A stretch of 64,000 nt of DNA from Adiantum capillus-veneris (taxonomy: Eukaryota; Streptophyta; Polypodiopsida; Polypodiales; Pteridaceae), in NCBI GenBank assembly GCA_014529385.2, contig CM043953.1, forward strand, positions 112,658,549-112,722,548. The letters are read 5' to 3'. The notes under the pieces are model-generated. The model was given only the letters and a program-made list of their open reading frames with translations. It had not been told where the DNA came from and made no database searches. Position numbers and translations under genes: made by a program. This document shows positions 1 through 12,591 of this stretch, piece after piece (the stretch's first letter is position 1; every line of letters starts with the position of its first letter).

Positions 1-193
1 CCCTGCTCCACCATTGTCCTCACCGAACGCCGCTAGTGCAGTGCTAGGCCAGCACAAGATAGCTCACGAGAGGGATAAGCGCTCTCACCTTATCTACACC
101 CCCTAAAGGGTCACTCTTTTGGATTTATACCCTATTAGTCTCCCTTGCATGAGGACATGTGGGATATCTACCGCCATGTGGTATCACTAGCCA
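1..193 (-). repeat. partial LTR-like sequence
   Basis: Read on the minus strand, a purine-rich stretch (about 196-210, core GAGGGGGCA) is followed by a TGGCTAGTG start near 193 and then a TATA-box-like TATAAATCC (121-129). That is the order of PPT, LTR start and U3 promoter of a minus-strand LTR retroelement leaving the window on the left. No second LTR is visible, so this is an inference from motif order only. Confidence 0.28.
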
Positions 194-1199
194 TATGCCC
201 CCTCAAGCCCACAAAAAACTCCCCAAAAATATATATATAAAACTTCTTATTTGACCCTTCTTCCCCTGGCTCCCATATCTTGCCCGATAGTCTGATATCC
301 AAGCCGCAAAGCCCTGCCAAAATTTCATTGTGCCTACTTGAAAGTGCCCTAACCTTGCCGCTTTCGGGATTTCCCAAGACCTCGGATCAAGGCCGCAAAA
401 AGCAAGAAAATCATCTGTAGCTAGCTTCGAGCAACTGCACCCGACATTCAACTACTATATCTTTCTGCTTCGAGCATCGTTTGATGATCCTTTTAGCTCC
501 ATACATAGCATAGCATCTTCTCAAACTCTATCAAAACTCAAAAAAGCTAGCTGGTAGGACTCCCGATGCGGTCAAGTGGGCACCAACCTGGCCCATGGCA
601 AAACTTCAAATGGCCATATCCAGCAATCCATAGCTCTGATTTGCACATTGAAAATATGGGTAGGCTCTATAAATTGAGTACTACACGCCTATAAACTGAC
701 ATCCACTTGGGCCACCTGCCCCCAAGTGCCCTGTCCGACAAGAATCTACAACACACCACACCTTCAAACTCAAACATCTTGGGCTTTGTTTCTCTGTTTG
801 ATGAGCCGTCTGGACCTGCTCCTTTAGGACCTCAAGCTCTACATTTCTAGGCCCAATTATTGCACCTTTAACCTCCTTCATTTGCTACCCAAGTTAGCCC
901 CTTCGGGAGTCTTTCTTGGCTTGTAAACCGCATCATCCATACATATCCGTTGCCACCTATCTGCCCATGATCTTCATAGCTGCTCTAGCCCTTTGCCATG
1001 CTTCTGCTAGCCTGCACATACCTGCCCATGCCATCTTCTATGGTCGACCAACTTTGGCTTCACCACCATCCACTATATGTGAGTCTTTCTTCTACTTTCC
1101 ACAACTTCTTACAAGACATAGAGATAGGCAAAGCCAAGCCACTATCAAAAAATGTGTAGGCAAATATGGATGAGGCAATGGAGAAACTACTGAAATAAA
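194..1199. other. no recognisable gene
   Basis: Only short open frames without recognisable domains on either strand. The part next to position 194 could be the 3' untranslated region of the minus-strand element ending at 193. I see no RT, integrase or transposase motif here. Confidence 0.4.
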
Positions 1200-2202
1200 C
1201 TAAAGAAAAGTGCTTAGTACCCCATAAGAAGATATGGAAATATATATTTTACCAAGCAAAAAAACAACGTTTGAAGCTTTGGGATTTAGAGGTAGTGTTG
1301 GAGGCTACCATGCTGAACTTTGATGTTGGATCATTCAATAGATCATAGATACCTTTGATCAGACAATGGTGCTACTAAAATCAATGGAAAATCTGTACAA
1401 GCCACAATAGTAGCCCTATCTCATGTGCTGCACTTGCCCTTTATCATCAAAGGTAAACCATGCTCAACTGATGAAGTCACCAACATAGAGAAAGATGAGC
1501 AATCCAAGAAGTGATGTGAAAAGGGTGCTCATGGAATTCTAGGAGAAGCATTCGAGCTCAAGCTGGTATATAGGTTTATAGAAGAGTCCATTAGTGTGAA
1601 GAACAATCCCATGTATGTGTCTTAAAAGTTTTTGGTATGCTATTGGTCAATATCAAAAAACCTAAAGTTGATATCAACTTTGAGTATATTTTTGCACAAT
1701 AATCTTTAAAGATTGGTATGCATGGAAATTCTTATACTAGGAAACATGTATCCCATTTCATATCAATGTGGACAAGGCTTCGAAGAAGGTCTCGGGGAAA
1801 GGACTTGAGAATACTCAAACCACTAAGCAAGAAACAACCAAGAACCAAGAAATAGAACGGGACACTATAGAGAAAAATGAATTGGCAATAGCCATAAATG
1901 GATCAAAAAGGGCAACAACACACTTTGAAGCTAATATGTTTGGAGCTTGTACATTTTGTGCTACATAGCCACAAATGAAAAAGACAAAGAAAATGACTTT
2001 CCTGACAGAGTTGAAGCTAAAGCAAAAGATGCCAACAAAGTTACAGGTGCTGACAAGACACAAGGCACTTAAATAGACAAGGAAATCAAACTACCTCATA
2101 CCCCACGAGAGAAATTTTTTGATAATACCATTGAGAAGGAGCAAGTTCCACCTGATGACAAGGGAAAAGATAGTGTACCTCAAACTCAGATAGCTATAGT
2201 CA
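1200..2202 (+). pseudogene. decayed retroelement 3' accessory ORF, left half
   Basis: Coding-like plus-strand sequence broken by stops, many of them TAG. The conceptual product ends in a Lys/Glu/Thr-rich charged segment (about 1768-2190). Excising the inserted element at 2203-3932 plus one flank copy joins this to the frame at 3943 onward. The order (globular part, charged linker, coiled coil, C-terminal part, PPT, LTR) is the same as that of the accessory ORF of element A (22,513-25,907). Sequence similarity to that ORF is weak by eye. The function is unknown. Confidence 0.33.
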
Positions 2203-2615
2203 TGGCCATTAGGAGATTTCGGAGGTCTTTTGGAGGGCCTTTTGGAAGAGAGAGGAAAATAAGCTCCTCCAATGAGAGAAGATCCTACGTTACGTAGAAA
2301 AATAGATTGATATTAACAAAAATATAAAAGGTGTTCCTCTCCTCATTTAATAATATAGTGGTCCTTGAAGACGATCACTCTCTTTCATTTAATGCGAGCA
2401 CCTTTTTCAGAAGGTAGATGCGGTGCATTTGATACGGCTTACGTCATCACTAGAATTCAAAAATTTACAAAACTATCAAGTGGTGGAAGATTTTGAAACT
2501 TTTGATACTGTCAATGCGTCCGGAAAGCCGAAATATCCTAGAAATGAATGTCCAATTGCCTAGCTCCGACATCCAAAGAGGCAAAGAATGTCAAAAACCC
2601 CTAAAAAAAACATTT

Positions 2616-2862
2616 TACTTACGGCGCGCGAGGGGGCATTCCAAAATTTTGGAATGCCTTATCGCGCGCCGTTAGTAAAAAGCCCCTTTTTTCCTCTTTA
2701 AGAGAGCTTTTTGAGAGGAAAATGTCAAAAAATCTCTAAAAAGGCCTCCATCTATCACATAGGTTTTTTCTTCATCATCTTAGCCTTAGAGATCATAATT
2801 TCAGGTCTATAAGAGTGAGCACGCACACCCATTGTTACAATTCTACAAAGTGCATTTTGATC

Positions 2863-2893
<31 letters not shown>

Positions 2894-3029
2894 AACATAA
2901 CACACACACAAACACACAGAGACACAAATATAACATACACACATACAGACAGACACACACAGAGACACACACACTCACAAACACACAGACACACAAATAT
3001 AACATACACACATACACAAACACAAAGAG

Positions 3030-3081
<52 letters not shown>

Positions 3082-3532
3082 CTATAGGCGCGCGTAGAGA
3101 GGCACAACCGGTGTGCATGTCTCTATGCGCGCCTTTAGTACTGTGCATCCACCAGTGTATGTGTGAGTGTTATAGAGAGAGGAAGTAAGGCAGGGGAAAG
3201 AGAGAGAGAGAGTCTTTCTGTTACCTTATACTAACGGCGCGAGGAGGTGTTTTTTGAGGTCAAAACATGCTCCACGCGTGCCGTTAGTAATGGGAGTCTC
3301 TCACTCTCTCTCTCTTTAAATATGCTAAGCTATAGAAAGGAGAGGGAGAGGGGGAGGGAGAGGGAGAAAGAGAGAGAGAGAGAGAGAGCATGGTGCAAAA
3401 GTGCAATAGAGAAACATGGGTAGGCTTTCTTGAAAGATAATTGTCCAAAAATCACTAAAAAGAGCTTTGTACTAACGGCGCGCAGAGGGGCATTCTAGCA
3501 TTTTAGAATGCCTCCTCGCGCGCCTTAAGTAA
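2616..3532. repeat. four related hairpins with GGCGCGC stems
   Basis: Hairpins at 2616-2679, 3080-3141, 3229-3290 and 3469-3532 share outer arms of the type ACTAACGGCGCG and its complement, around different loops. The first and last have near-perfect inner stems (GGGGCATTC-type with complement). The first and fourth lie in the inverted arms of the surrounding element, the second and third in its centre. Confidence 0.7.
2862..3078. repeat. compound AC/CT microsatellite
   Basis: Imperfect (AC)n from 2862 and pure (CT)n at about 3031-3078, in the centre of the foldback element. Confidence 0.95.
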
Positions 3533-3942
3533 AAAGCCCATTTTTTGGGGGTTTTTGACATTTTTTGCCTCTCCGGATGTCGGAATGAGACAAGTAGACA
3601 TTCGTTTTTAGGGTATTTTGGCGTTCTGGACGCATTGGTGGTGTCAAAAGCCTCAAAATCTATCACTATTTGATAGTTTGTGACTTTTCAACTTTCAGTG
3701 ATGATGTAAGCTGCCTTGAATGCGCCGCACCTGTCTCCTGAAAAAGACGCTCACATTAAATAAAAAAGTGACCATTTTCAAGGACGGTTGGGAATATAAA
3801 TCTACTTTTTAAAGCGTCTGGTTGTCTTTTTGGACGTACTCACAAGGTGCAAGTGCATTTTTAAAAAAGTTTCTAGAGAGAGAAATACAATTTTTTACAA
3901 GGCCCTCCAAATGACCTCCGAAATTTTCTAATGCTATAGTCA

Positions 3943-5759
3943 CCCACATGCCAGTGTAGCCAATTTGACTTGATAGGCTACAGAGTTTGCAAAAGAAGCC
4001 TCTACAAGGAAGTGTGGTTGTTAAAAAATCTAGCAAAACATTGATGCCTTATCACACTCCTCTATTGGTATATGAAACTGCCCATAACGATGTAGAAACT
4101 TATAGATGGATGTGTAACCACCATCATGTTTGGATGGAATACCATTGTTAATGCTATGGGGAAAATGATGGGTGCCCAAGGGTCTGGTTCCAGTATGGCA
4201 CTAGTTGCTTTATAAACAGAACTCCAAGAAACGAAGACTGAACTTAAAAAGTCTAAGCAAGAAATAGCTCAACTAAGAAGTATGGTGTAAGAGCTGGAAC
4301 AAAGGTGCAAGACTGATTGCTACACTTGAGAAAGACAGATAGAGATGCTAAAAAACGGCAATAGAATCTTGATAGAAGAAAAGAAGGCATCTACCAAAAC
4401 AAAGGAGTCACTCAAATGTGTTTTGAATGAAAAGAAGAATGCTCTAAAGTCACTACATGGAATCCATACCACCTTGAAGAAAACCAGTTTTGACAAATAT
4501 ATCTATCAATCCTTGATTGGAATTCTTGATGTTGAAGGGAACCTCACTGTCTAGTGGACGCCATGAAGTTTTATTTTGAGGATAAACTTGAGGAGTACAC
4601 AATAGCTCTGGTCAACCTAACACTAATGGACTATTTGAATAATGAGGACCCAGATGAAGATATTGAGACTAAAGATGATGACCATGACTAGGAGGATAAG
4701 GCCGGGGTGAATCATCACACTGATCTGCGAATGACCCGATAATGAAGACCAACCTCTAGTTCCACACTTGGCATCTAGTGGGAACTAGAAAAACATTAAA
4801 AACATACTAGAGGAGAGGAAGGATGTTGGAGCTAAGAATTTGCAACAACAAGGGGATCACACTTAGACTAACTAGAATCAATAGCAAACCCAATATGGCA
4901 CACATCAATCCACTAGACAACAAAGGGTAGCAGGTCAATAGAATGCCAAAGGAAAAGAGATTGTAGTTGAATCAAGTTCAGATTCAGATTCAAATCCTAG
5001 TTACTCAAGTGAGATTCTAGCACTTGGTAAGAGACTGCAAAACCAAAGAGAAACTTAGATTCAAGAATTTCTACAAGATGAAACTATGCATTTTGATCTA
5101 GAGAGATTTTAGATTATTTTTGTCGGAGCTAGAAGGATGACTTAAGACTAGAAGTTGATCAACTACCATGACCAGACTGTCTACCAGTTACCACCTCATC
5201 CTAGATATGTCCAACTAATGGACCGAGTACCAGAGTGGTTCCTGGCAAACGAAGATATCATAGTGAACCCACACATAAAAGATCCATCTACACTCAACTT
5301 AGGAGCATGGGTTTACATTTAGATATACTACTAGGAGACAAGCCTACCTACAAGTGTATGAACAACATAAGGACTTAGATCAAAGATATGCTAGTCAAAC
5401 TACAAAGTGCCAGAGGGTGCTTGATCAAAAGGTAAAGATGCTACTAGAAGGTAATGCTACTAGTAGAAAAGGGCCGAAGACTAGGATGACCCTCAAAGAG
5501 CAAGAAATGAATCTCAATTTTTTTTTTCATCTAGTTCAAAGATGATGAAACAAGAGAACCAGATTTTCATGAAGTCCATAGAATTTATTCCAATTCTCCA
5601 GTCTTAGTGTATGCACTACCTACCAAAGAAGCAGAGTTGCCTCGCTTCTTTCCAGCCTTGTACCCAAAGTACACTGAGCCTACTGATTAGCAGAGGTATA
5701 TTGATATAGTCAATGACCATATTGTGGGATGCTAGGAGTATCAGATATGGAATTTATCT
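3943..5759 (+). pseudogene. decayed coiled-coil accessory ORF, right half
   Basis: Continues the frame of 1200-2202 after the inserted element. Stops interrupt a conceptual protein that includes a heptad-like Lys/Glu/Leu-rich coiled coil (about 4230-4480), an acidic part (about 4640-4700), a Ser/Asp-rich part (about 4970-5010) and a C-terminal region with a conserved-looking Pro/Tyr/Trp segment (about 5185-5245). It ends just before a PPT and LTR start. It is probably a retrotransposon accessory or late ORF; I do not recognise its domain family. Confidence 0.35.
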
Positions 5760-6090
5760 TGAGTGGGAGTGTTGAAGTGTCAAGCTATATGCTGACTGTT
5801 GTTAAAAATCATTCATCATTGGCATGTGTGGGCTGTTATAAGGATCTTTGGCGGCGATAAGACAGCAAGAGGCTACATCAACTTGCACTTTGTATCAAGA
5901 GTGATAGCATACTTATTTGCCACTCACTCACTAGAAGCCACTCACTATGACTAGCTATACATAGTCCTTTTTTCATATTATGCCACTTATGCTTTGTAAC
6001 CCTTATCTTTGATTCTAGTAGCGAAGATGAATAAGAAGATTGACAGTTTCCATCTCTATGTACACATACGTACACAATTTACCACTATAG
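5760..6090 (+). repeat. polypurine tract and start of a 3' LTR
   Basis: The purine tract GAGTGGGAG (5761-5769) is directly followed by TGTTGAAGTGTCAAGC (from 5770), the usual PPT-to-LTR junction on the plus strand. The other LTR and the LTR end were not found, so the right limit is arbitrary. Confidence 0.38.
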
Positions 6091-6127
6091 ATATGAACTC
6101 TTTAAAAAAAATAGTAGACAATAGCTA

Positions 6128-6160
6128 TGTTTGTGTGTGTGTGTGTGTGTGTGTGTGAGT

Positions 6161-6191
<31 letters not shown>
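6128..6191. repeat. (GT)n(GA)n compound microsatellite
   Basis: Direct reading of the sequence. The same GT-then-GA order recurs at 7119-7296 and inside the LTRs of element G. Confidence 0.95.
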
Positions 6192-6197
<6 letters not shown>

Positions 6198-6943
6198 AGT
6201 TGGGATATCATCTGCATGTTTCTATGTCGATGCATTCATTTTTTCGAGATCTCTATGCCAGCACACTATGAGGATAGGTGTTGAAAAGGGGAATATCCGT
6301 TTGGAATACCAATTAAGGAATATTTATAAACTTATTTAAGTGTCCTTCTAAATAAATAAAAGTAACTTAGTAAAAATTCCAATCTATACTATAGATGAAG
6401 CATCTTAAAATTTGCAAGCAAGGAGAAGGTATCCACTTGTCACACTCTCCTGCATTTCAAAGCAAACCTCGAGAAACACAAAAGTGAAAGGTAGAAAATG
6501 AAAGAAATGTAAAGTAAAAAACTTAGTGACTTTTGAGTCCTAGAAATGTAAAGTAAAAAATTAGTACCCTGTCTCTATTTATAATATCTTCAATCCTTGG
6601 GAAGGCCATGGGATTTCACTTCAACCCTCAACTTTCAAGGGTGACCACTGACTACTTTTGCTTTCTAAAGCCATTCAGTGATGGGTGGCTCTCCTTTGCA
6701 TTTTGAAGGCCATAAAGAACTTCCATCCATGTGTCATCTAAGGCTATGGTCATGCAAGGCTTAGTTGCCCATTACATCAGCCATGTAGCTTTTCACCAGC
6801 TTACTATGCCAAAAAGAGCATAATTTTCAAACTACACCATTTTTGGCTGATCAATCCTCTCTCTCCCTCCCTCTCTCTCTCTCATGTTTGTGCCACTCTC
6901 TCTCGCACTACTTCCTGCTCTCGGTGATGTTTTCAACTGCCAT
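6192..6943. other. no recognisable gene
   Basis: AT-rich, with short microsatellite patches around 6857-6905. No coding motif is seen on either strand. Confidence 0.4.
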
Positions 6944-7440
<497 letters not shown>

Positions 7441-7473
<33 letters not shown>

Positions 7474-7572
7474 AGTGGGGGGGTAGGGGGTGGGAGGGGG
7501 AGACAACGAGAGAGAGGGGTGGTGGGTGAGAGAGAGACACACGCACAGAGGGAAGACAACACGAGAGAGGGG

Positions 7573-7649
<77 letters not shown>

Positions 7650-7650
7650 T
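7441..7650. repeat. GA/GGGA-rich simple repeat
   Basis: Long (GA)n blocks at 7443-7472 and about 7576-7646, separated by GGGAG-rich sequence. Confidence 0.95.
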
Positions 7651-7659
7651 ATAGAGCAA

Positions 7660-7935
7660 CTAAGAAAAGAGAGAGGAAGAAGGGAGTAGGAGATAAGAGG
7701 ACTTTAGTGAAGGGATGGTGGTTTCTAGAGGAGGAGTTGGAGGAAGGGAAGGTGGTTAGAGGAGTAGATGGAGAGAGGAGGTGGAGGAGAGGAAAGATTT
7801 TATAGGAGGAGGCTGAGGAGGAGGAGGAAGGGAAGAGGAGGAAGCACATGGGCGGCAAGAGGAGGAAGGGGAGGTAGAGAGGGCGGCACTCCAAAAAAAA
7901 AAAAAAAGCTCGCTCCAAAGCTCGCTCCGTTGAGC
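7660..7935. repeat. purine-rich module shared with 20,130-20,230
   Basis: A GGA-rich stretch with GGCGGCAAGAGG-like sequence, then a poly-A run, then a doublet of the type GCTCGCTCCAAAGCTCGCTC ending in GAGCTCGCTC. The same order, diverged, occurs at about 20,145-20,228. It is an unnamed dispersed repeat lying next to microsatellites in both places. Confidence 0.5.
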
Positions 7936-8589
7936 TCGCTCGAAGACCTAACTCCCAAAGCAAGACTCATTGAAATCCATGGCTATAAGATAATTTTTGG
8001 AGATCAAAGAGATCAAGTGATATACACAAGGTGCCACAAGGTGGTAATTTTGAGCTATCAAAAGTCATATTGCAAGGGCCAATGCTTAAGCTTAAAAGCC
8101 TTACAGCTTGCAATGCAGCTATAGTGAACCTAAACACACAAAGATTTTTTTTCAATTTCATTATGATGCATGATATTTTGTCAAGATCATCATCAGCTAG
8201 ATTGCATTACTTTTTTTCTGATGCACTTCATGATCAACATGGTTAATTGTAGTTAAGATATGCAAGGCATGCACAAAGTTGCATCAGTACACATGTTTTA
8301 AGCTATAACTTTTGCATGAGGATGCTTATGGTATTTTCCATAAGGATGCAAAAAAGATTTATGATCGGAATTTATTTTTCCCTATAAGGATTTTTTATTA
8401 TACTTTGGATGTGGATGTGTTTTTTCAGGTATTTGCTTTTCACTATGGATGAATGATGACTCATTTAGGATTGAGTTTCTTATTCCTTTATGCGCACAAT
8501 AGAAGTCTTTCCGGACTGAAATTTTCAATGGGTGTACCAAGATATATCCAACATACCAACATATTGATTTTATAGATTGTTCTTTTGAT
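7936..8589. other. no recognisable gene
   Basis: Nothing recognised. It is probably the 3' side of the CACTA element, but I could not find its left terminal repeat. Confidence 0.35.
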
Positions 8590-10553
8590 CTCATATGTTA
8601 GACAATCCTCTAGTGGGAGTCTTGGATGAAGATATAGTCTTCTTTACTTGTTGCTCTTCTGCACAACTCAAAACCCATGGATCTTTTGGTATAGCAAACT
8701 TTTCATTCGATTTAAGTCTCGGCCACATCTTTGGCATTTGACCCACAGCCTGTAGGTCATCTCTTTGGTCCTTGCTCTCTCTTTTTCCAGTGATGGTCTT
8801 CCATCGGATCTGCCCACATTCTTAAAAATGTGCATTGGTCAAGCACATGATTAAAAAGGAGGTCACTCCAATACAGGAGTTCATGGAAAATAGAAAGTCT
8901 CTTCATATCCCTTTCTAGCCACATGTTCTTACAATCACTCGCTTTTAGTGGATGCATGTCGTGTTTGCATACGTTTGGTACACATAGCTCATGCCCTTCA
9001 AAAAGACAATATACCATGCTCCTCGTAAATTTCTCGCTCAAATGGTCAGAGCGATGGAAGCCAAGTCGAGGAACACATTCTGGACTTGCATGATTGCCTG
9101 AGTAACTCAAGCCTAAAAAATTAAAAAAATGAAATAAAAGTGCTGGCAAGGCCAGGAATAGCATAAATGTGAGGGTTTTAAAGATACTTATCTGAACACT
9201 CCCCAAAGTGTAGCCAATCGTGTATGATCCACATGGGAATGCCTTGCTCATTAACATTTCATTGTTGGATTGGTTGGGACATGTCAACCACATTGATCCT
9301 TTTATACTTTATAATTGGAGCTCTTTTATAATTGGTTCCAGATAGATGTCCATGTTCTTTGCCTTGTATTTTTTTGGGATGATCAGTGAAAACAAAAAAT
9401 GGCCCTTCTTCATAGCTAGCCATGGTGGAAGATTATAATCAACCAAGAAAATAGGCCACATGCTCCGTGACAAACTCCATAATCCAAATGGGTTTACTCC
9501 ATCCATTGCAGACCAAAACCGATACAAGGAGGCTCATCCTTTAATGTAGGCCATCTTTCCTTTATGTGCTTCCATGCACAAGAGTTAGCAGGCACCCACA
9601 TCACATCATCTGTGGATCTAGTATTTGTATACCATGTCATCAAAGCGGCTATAAACTTGCACCTGCACATGCTCTTTATTCTTGGAAGATAGGAGAGTGT
9701 TGAAGGATCTTTACAATGATAAGTTTTCCTTGTGTTTCCTATCTATACCTGTTTGATCCACAATTAGACATTGTTCCAAATTCACATACTCATTGCAAAA
9801 GAGGATACAATCATTAGGACATGCATGTATTTTGTGGTAATCCAAGCCCATGTTAGTAAAAAGCTTTTTAGCGGTTGGATGAGTAGGGGACATGTCATTG
9901 CCTTCCGGCAAGATTTTCTCATTGAGCAGCCTGTCATTACATCAACAAGTGAACACAATGATCATATTATTGAACTTTAATTTGGCTTGATGCTTAGGAT
10001 ACAATATATTTACCTTTGTGACACTCATGTGAGACTACCCATAAACAAACTACAGATTAAGCATTGTCAAAGCGGTATAGAGGACTAAGATTTTGGCACC
10101 ATTGGGAAGCGGCATACGTTCAAGATTCTGTATCATCTCACCCTCTTTGTCATTGCTCTCATGCGGTCAATATGGATGGGGTGAGTGAGTTTGATTTTCA
10201 CTGTTGCCTTGAATGTTGTCGCTACCTTGGTTTTCAATGATGGGGTCCATGTCAAAGAACGCATCTAGCATCTGTTCCATCTCAACTTCTTGGAATATGG
10301 CATCGAGTATTTGTGGGGTAGACTCCATCACTGGTTGTTCGTTTGATAATCGCCTTCTTTATGATGAAGTTGGAGCAATATCTACTTGTAGGGGTTGATC
10401 TACTGTCTCCGGACCATGAGATTAATAACACAAATTTTGTAGTTGCTCTATGGAGAAGAGATCGTAATTGCATATGTGATGATCATAGATTTTTTGTTTT
10501 CAAAAGATCTGATGATTGCATTGCAGACAAGGACACACCATCATATCTTCCAT
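8590..10553 (-). pseudogene. CACTA (En/Spm) transposase TNP2, broken
   Basis: The minus strand encodes a decayed TNP2-type transposase, the enzyme that cuts and rejoins CACTA element ends. In order: a start at 10,553 opening into a cysteine-containing N-terminal region like the transposase-associated domain (VCPCLQCN), the KIHACPNDC segment (about 9,800), the core segment DGVNPFG...SMWP...YNLPPW (about 9,410-9,500), and a further core part containing LLYWSDLLFNHVLD (about 8,840-8,890), where the family usually has an N-x-LD-x-MHI motif. Frameshifts and stops separate these pieces, so no functional protein is expected. The family assignment is firm; exact ends are not. Confidence 0.8.
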
Positions 10554-10600
10554 AATTTATCTACCAATGATGCAACAAATTAACAAATCGCTATTGTTAT

Positions 10601-11760
10601 AAGTACACACCCATGTCTACATGACAATGCTTGTGCGTAGATCTAGTGAAAACCCTAATCTAGTGCATGCAGATTACTTAAATGGATCGATCTAATACGG
10701 ATCAATCCTCTACAGACTGCCATTTCTAAAGATCATTTGTGGTTTTTGAATCCGTTTGTGTGTTTGAAGCTTATTTGCATTTTTGAAGTCCGTTTGCATT
10801 ATTTTATTTAGTTTGTCAAAGTCCGTTTGCGTTTTTTGAAGTACACAAGCCGTTTGGGAAGTCTGTTTGTGTTTTTGAAGTCCATTTGTAGTTTTTCTAC
10901 CATTGCCGCCGCTAGCTCTAACTACCTCACATTCTCTAGCCATGCCCTGATCTCCGCACACCTCGGTCTAGAGGTGCACAAAGATCAGGACTATCGAGTA
11001 ATAATCTTGTCTTTATTGGTCAATGCCTATATTTAAGGGTTCAACATAAGTACGCACCCATGTCTACATGACAATTCACGTGTGTAGATCCAATGTAAAC
11101 CCTAGTCTACTGAATATTGATTACTTAAATTGAATGATCTAATACGAACCGATCCTCTATAGACTTCCATTTCTGAAGATCATTTGTGGTTTTAGAATCC
11201 GTTTGTGTTTTTTTAATTTATTTGTGTTATTGAAGTTTGTTTGTGTTATTTTACTTCATTTGTCAAAGTCTGTTTGTGTTTTTTAAGTACACAAGTCGTT
11301 TCAAAAGACTGTTCCGTTTCTAAAGTCCATTTGTTTTTTTTTTACCATTTGCCACTAGCTCTAACTACCTCATATTCTCTAGCCATGCCCAGTCCCTCCA
11401 CACCTCGGTCTAGGGGTGCATGGAGATCAGGACCACCGGATAATAATCACATCTTTATTGGTCAATCCTATATTTTCAGCATAAGTATACACCCATGTCT
11501 TCATGACAATGCATGTATGTAGATCCAGTACAAGCCCTAACTAGTACATATGAGATACTTAAATGGACCGATCTAATACATACCGCCACTCCCCAAGATC
11601 ATTTACGTTTTTGGAGTTCGTTTGCGTTTCTGAAGTCTATTTTCATTTTGAAGTCTGTTTGTGTTATTTTACTTCGTTTGTCAAAGTCCATTTGTGTTTT
11701 TGAAGTAAACAAGCCGTTTTTGAAGTCTGTTTGTGTTTTTAACCCTAAGCAAACTAAAAC
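10601..11760. repeat. three tandem copies of a ~440-bp repeat
   Basis: Units start at 10,601, 11,047 and 11,483, each with AAGTAYRCACCCATGTCT and followed by CTAATACRxACCGATCC-like sequence. Each unit ends in short sub-repeats of the type GTTTGTGTTTTTGAAGTC. The third unit is truncated and runs into the CTAAGCGG minisatellite. Confidence 0.85.
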
Positions 11761-11784
11761 AGCCAAATTGCTTACTCTAAGCAA

Positions 11785-12587
11785 CATACCATAAGCGACT
11801 CGCCTTGAAACGGTTGGGATGTTGACTAGCCCTTAGTGGCTAGTCCTAAGTGGCTAAGCGACTGAAATATACCTAATGGCTAGCCCTAATCGACCAGCCC
11901 TAAGCAGATAGCCCTAAGTAGATAAATAACAAAGCAGGTAGTCCTAAACATTTCGACAAAGAGGTTGATCACCTTAGCGGCTAGTTCTAAGCAGCAATCC
12001 CTCAATGGTCTAAATATTGATTTTCCCTAAGCGACTAGCCCTAATTAAGCAGCTAGACGACTAAATATTGAAGCGAGTAGGCCTAAGCGGTGCGTTTGAG
12101 TGACTGAATACCTAAGCACCTGATCATAAGCGATCAATCCTAATTAAGCGATGTGAATACCGATTAGCCTTATGCAACTAGTCCTAAGTGGCTAAGTGGC
12201 TAAATAAAGAAGCGGGAATGACCAAGCGGCCCACCTAAGAGAATGAATACCTAAGCGGCTAGACCTAAGCATCTAACACACTAAGCGGCAGCTAGTCCTA
12301 AGTATCTAGCCTTCCACGACCTAAATATGGACTGGTCCTAGGTGGTTAAGTGATTGAATACCTAAGCGGCTAGCCTTAAGCGGCAAGCCCAAACCGCCTG
12401 AATACCGATTAGACCTAAGCGACTAGCTCTAAGCGGCTAAGTGGCTAAATAACAAAGCGGGTAGGACTAAGCAGCTCGGCTAAGCGATTGAATACTTAAG
12501 CAGCTAGCCCTATGCAGTTAGCCTTCAACGGCCTAAAGATGGACTATTCCTAAGCAGTTAAGCGACTGATTATGTAAACAGCTAGCC
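11785..12587. repeat. CTAAGCGGCTAGCC-type minisatellite
   Basis: Degenerate short tandem units built on CCTAAGCGGCTAG, mixed with GACTGAATAC and GCGGGTAG words, about 0.8 kb. It resumes at 13,926-14,010 on the far side of an insertion. It has no coding potential and is plausibly a subterminal array of the CACTA element. Confidence 0.8.
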
Positions 12588-12591
12588 TTAA

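Larger units (their letters stand above)
2203..3932. mobile_element. non-autonomous Mutator-like/foldback element
   Basis: Two long inverted arms, about 2208-2700 and 3425-3932, are diverged but alignable along roughly 500 bp. Both end in ATTAGxAxATTTCGGAGGTC when read inward. The element is flanked by the direct repeat GCTATAGTCA (2193-2202 and 3933-3942), a length that fits the 9-11 bp duplications made by Mutator-like transposases. Five extra bases (TGGCC) lie between the left repeat and the left arm. The centre has no transposase ORF, only AC and CT microsatellites and hairpins, so it would depend on a transposase from elsewhere. Confidence 0.6.

Noticed and set aside
168-451. Overlapping minus-strand frames as a host gene
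   Set aside because: Short, without domain, and next to a PPT-like motif; more likely a retroelement 3' untranslated region.
11737-12590. Interstitial telomere repeats, because CCCTAA recurs
   Set aside because: The unit is CCTAAGCGGCTAG-like and irregular, not CCCTAAA or CCCTAA in tandem.
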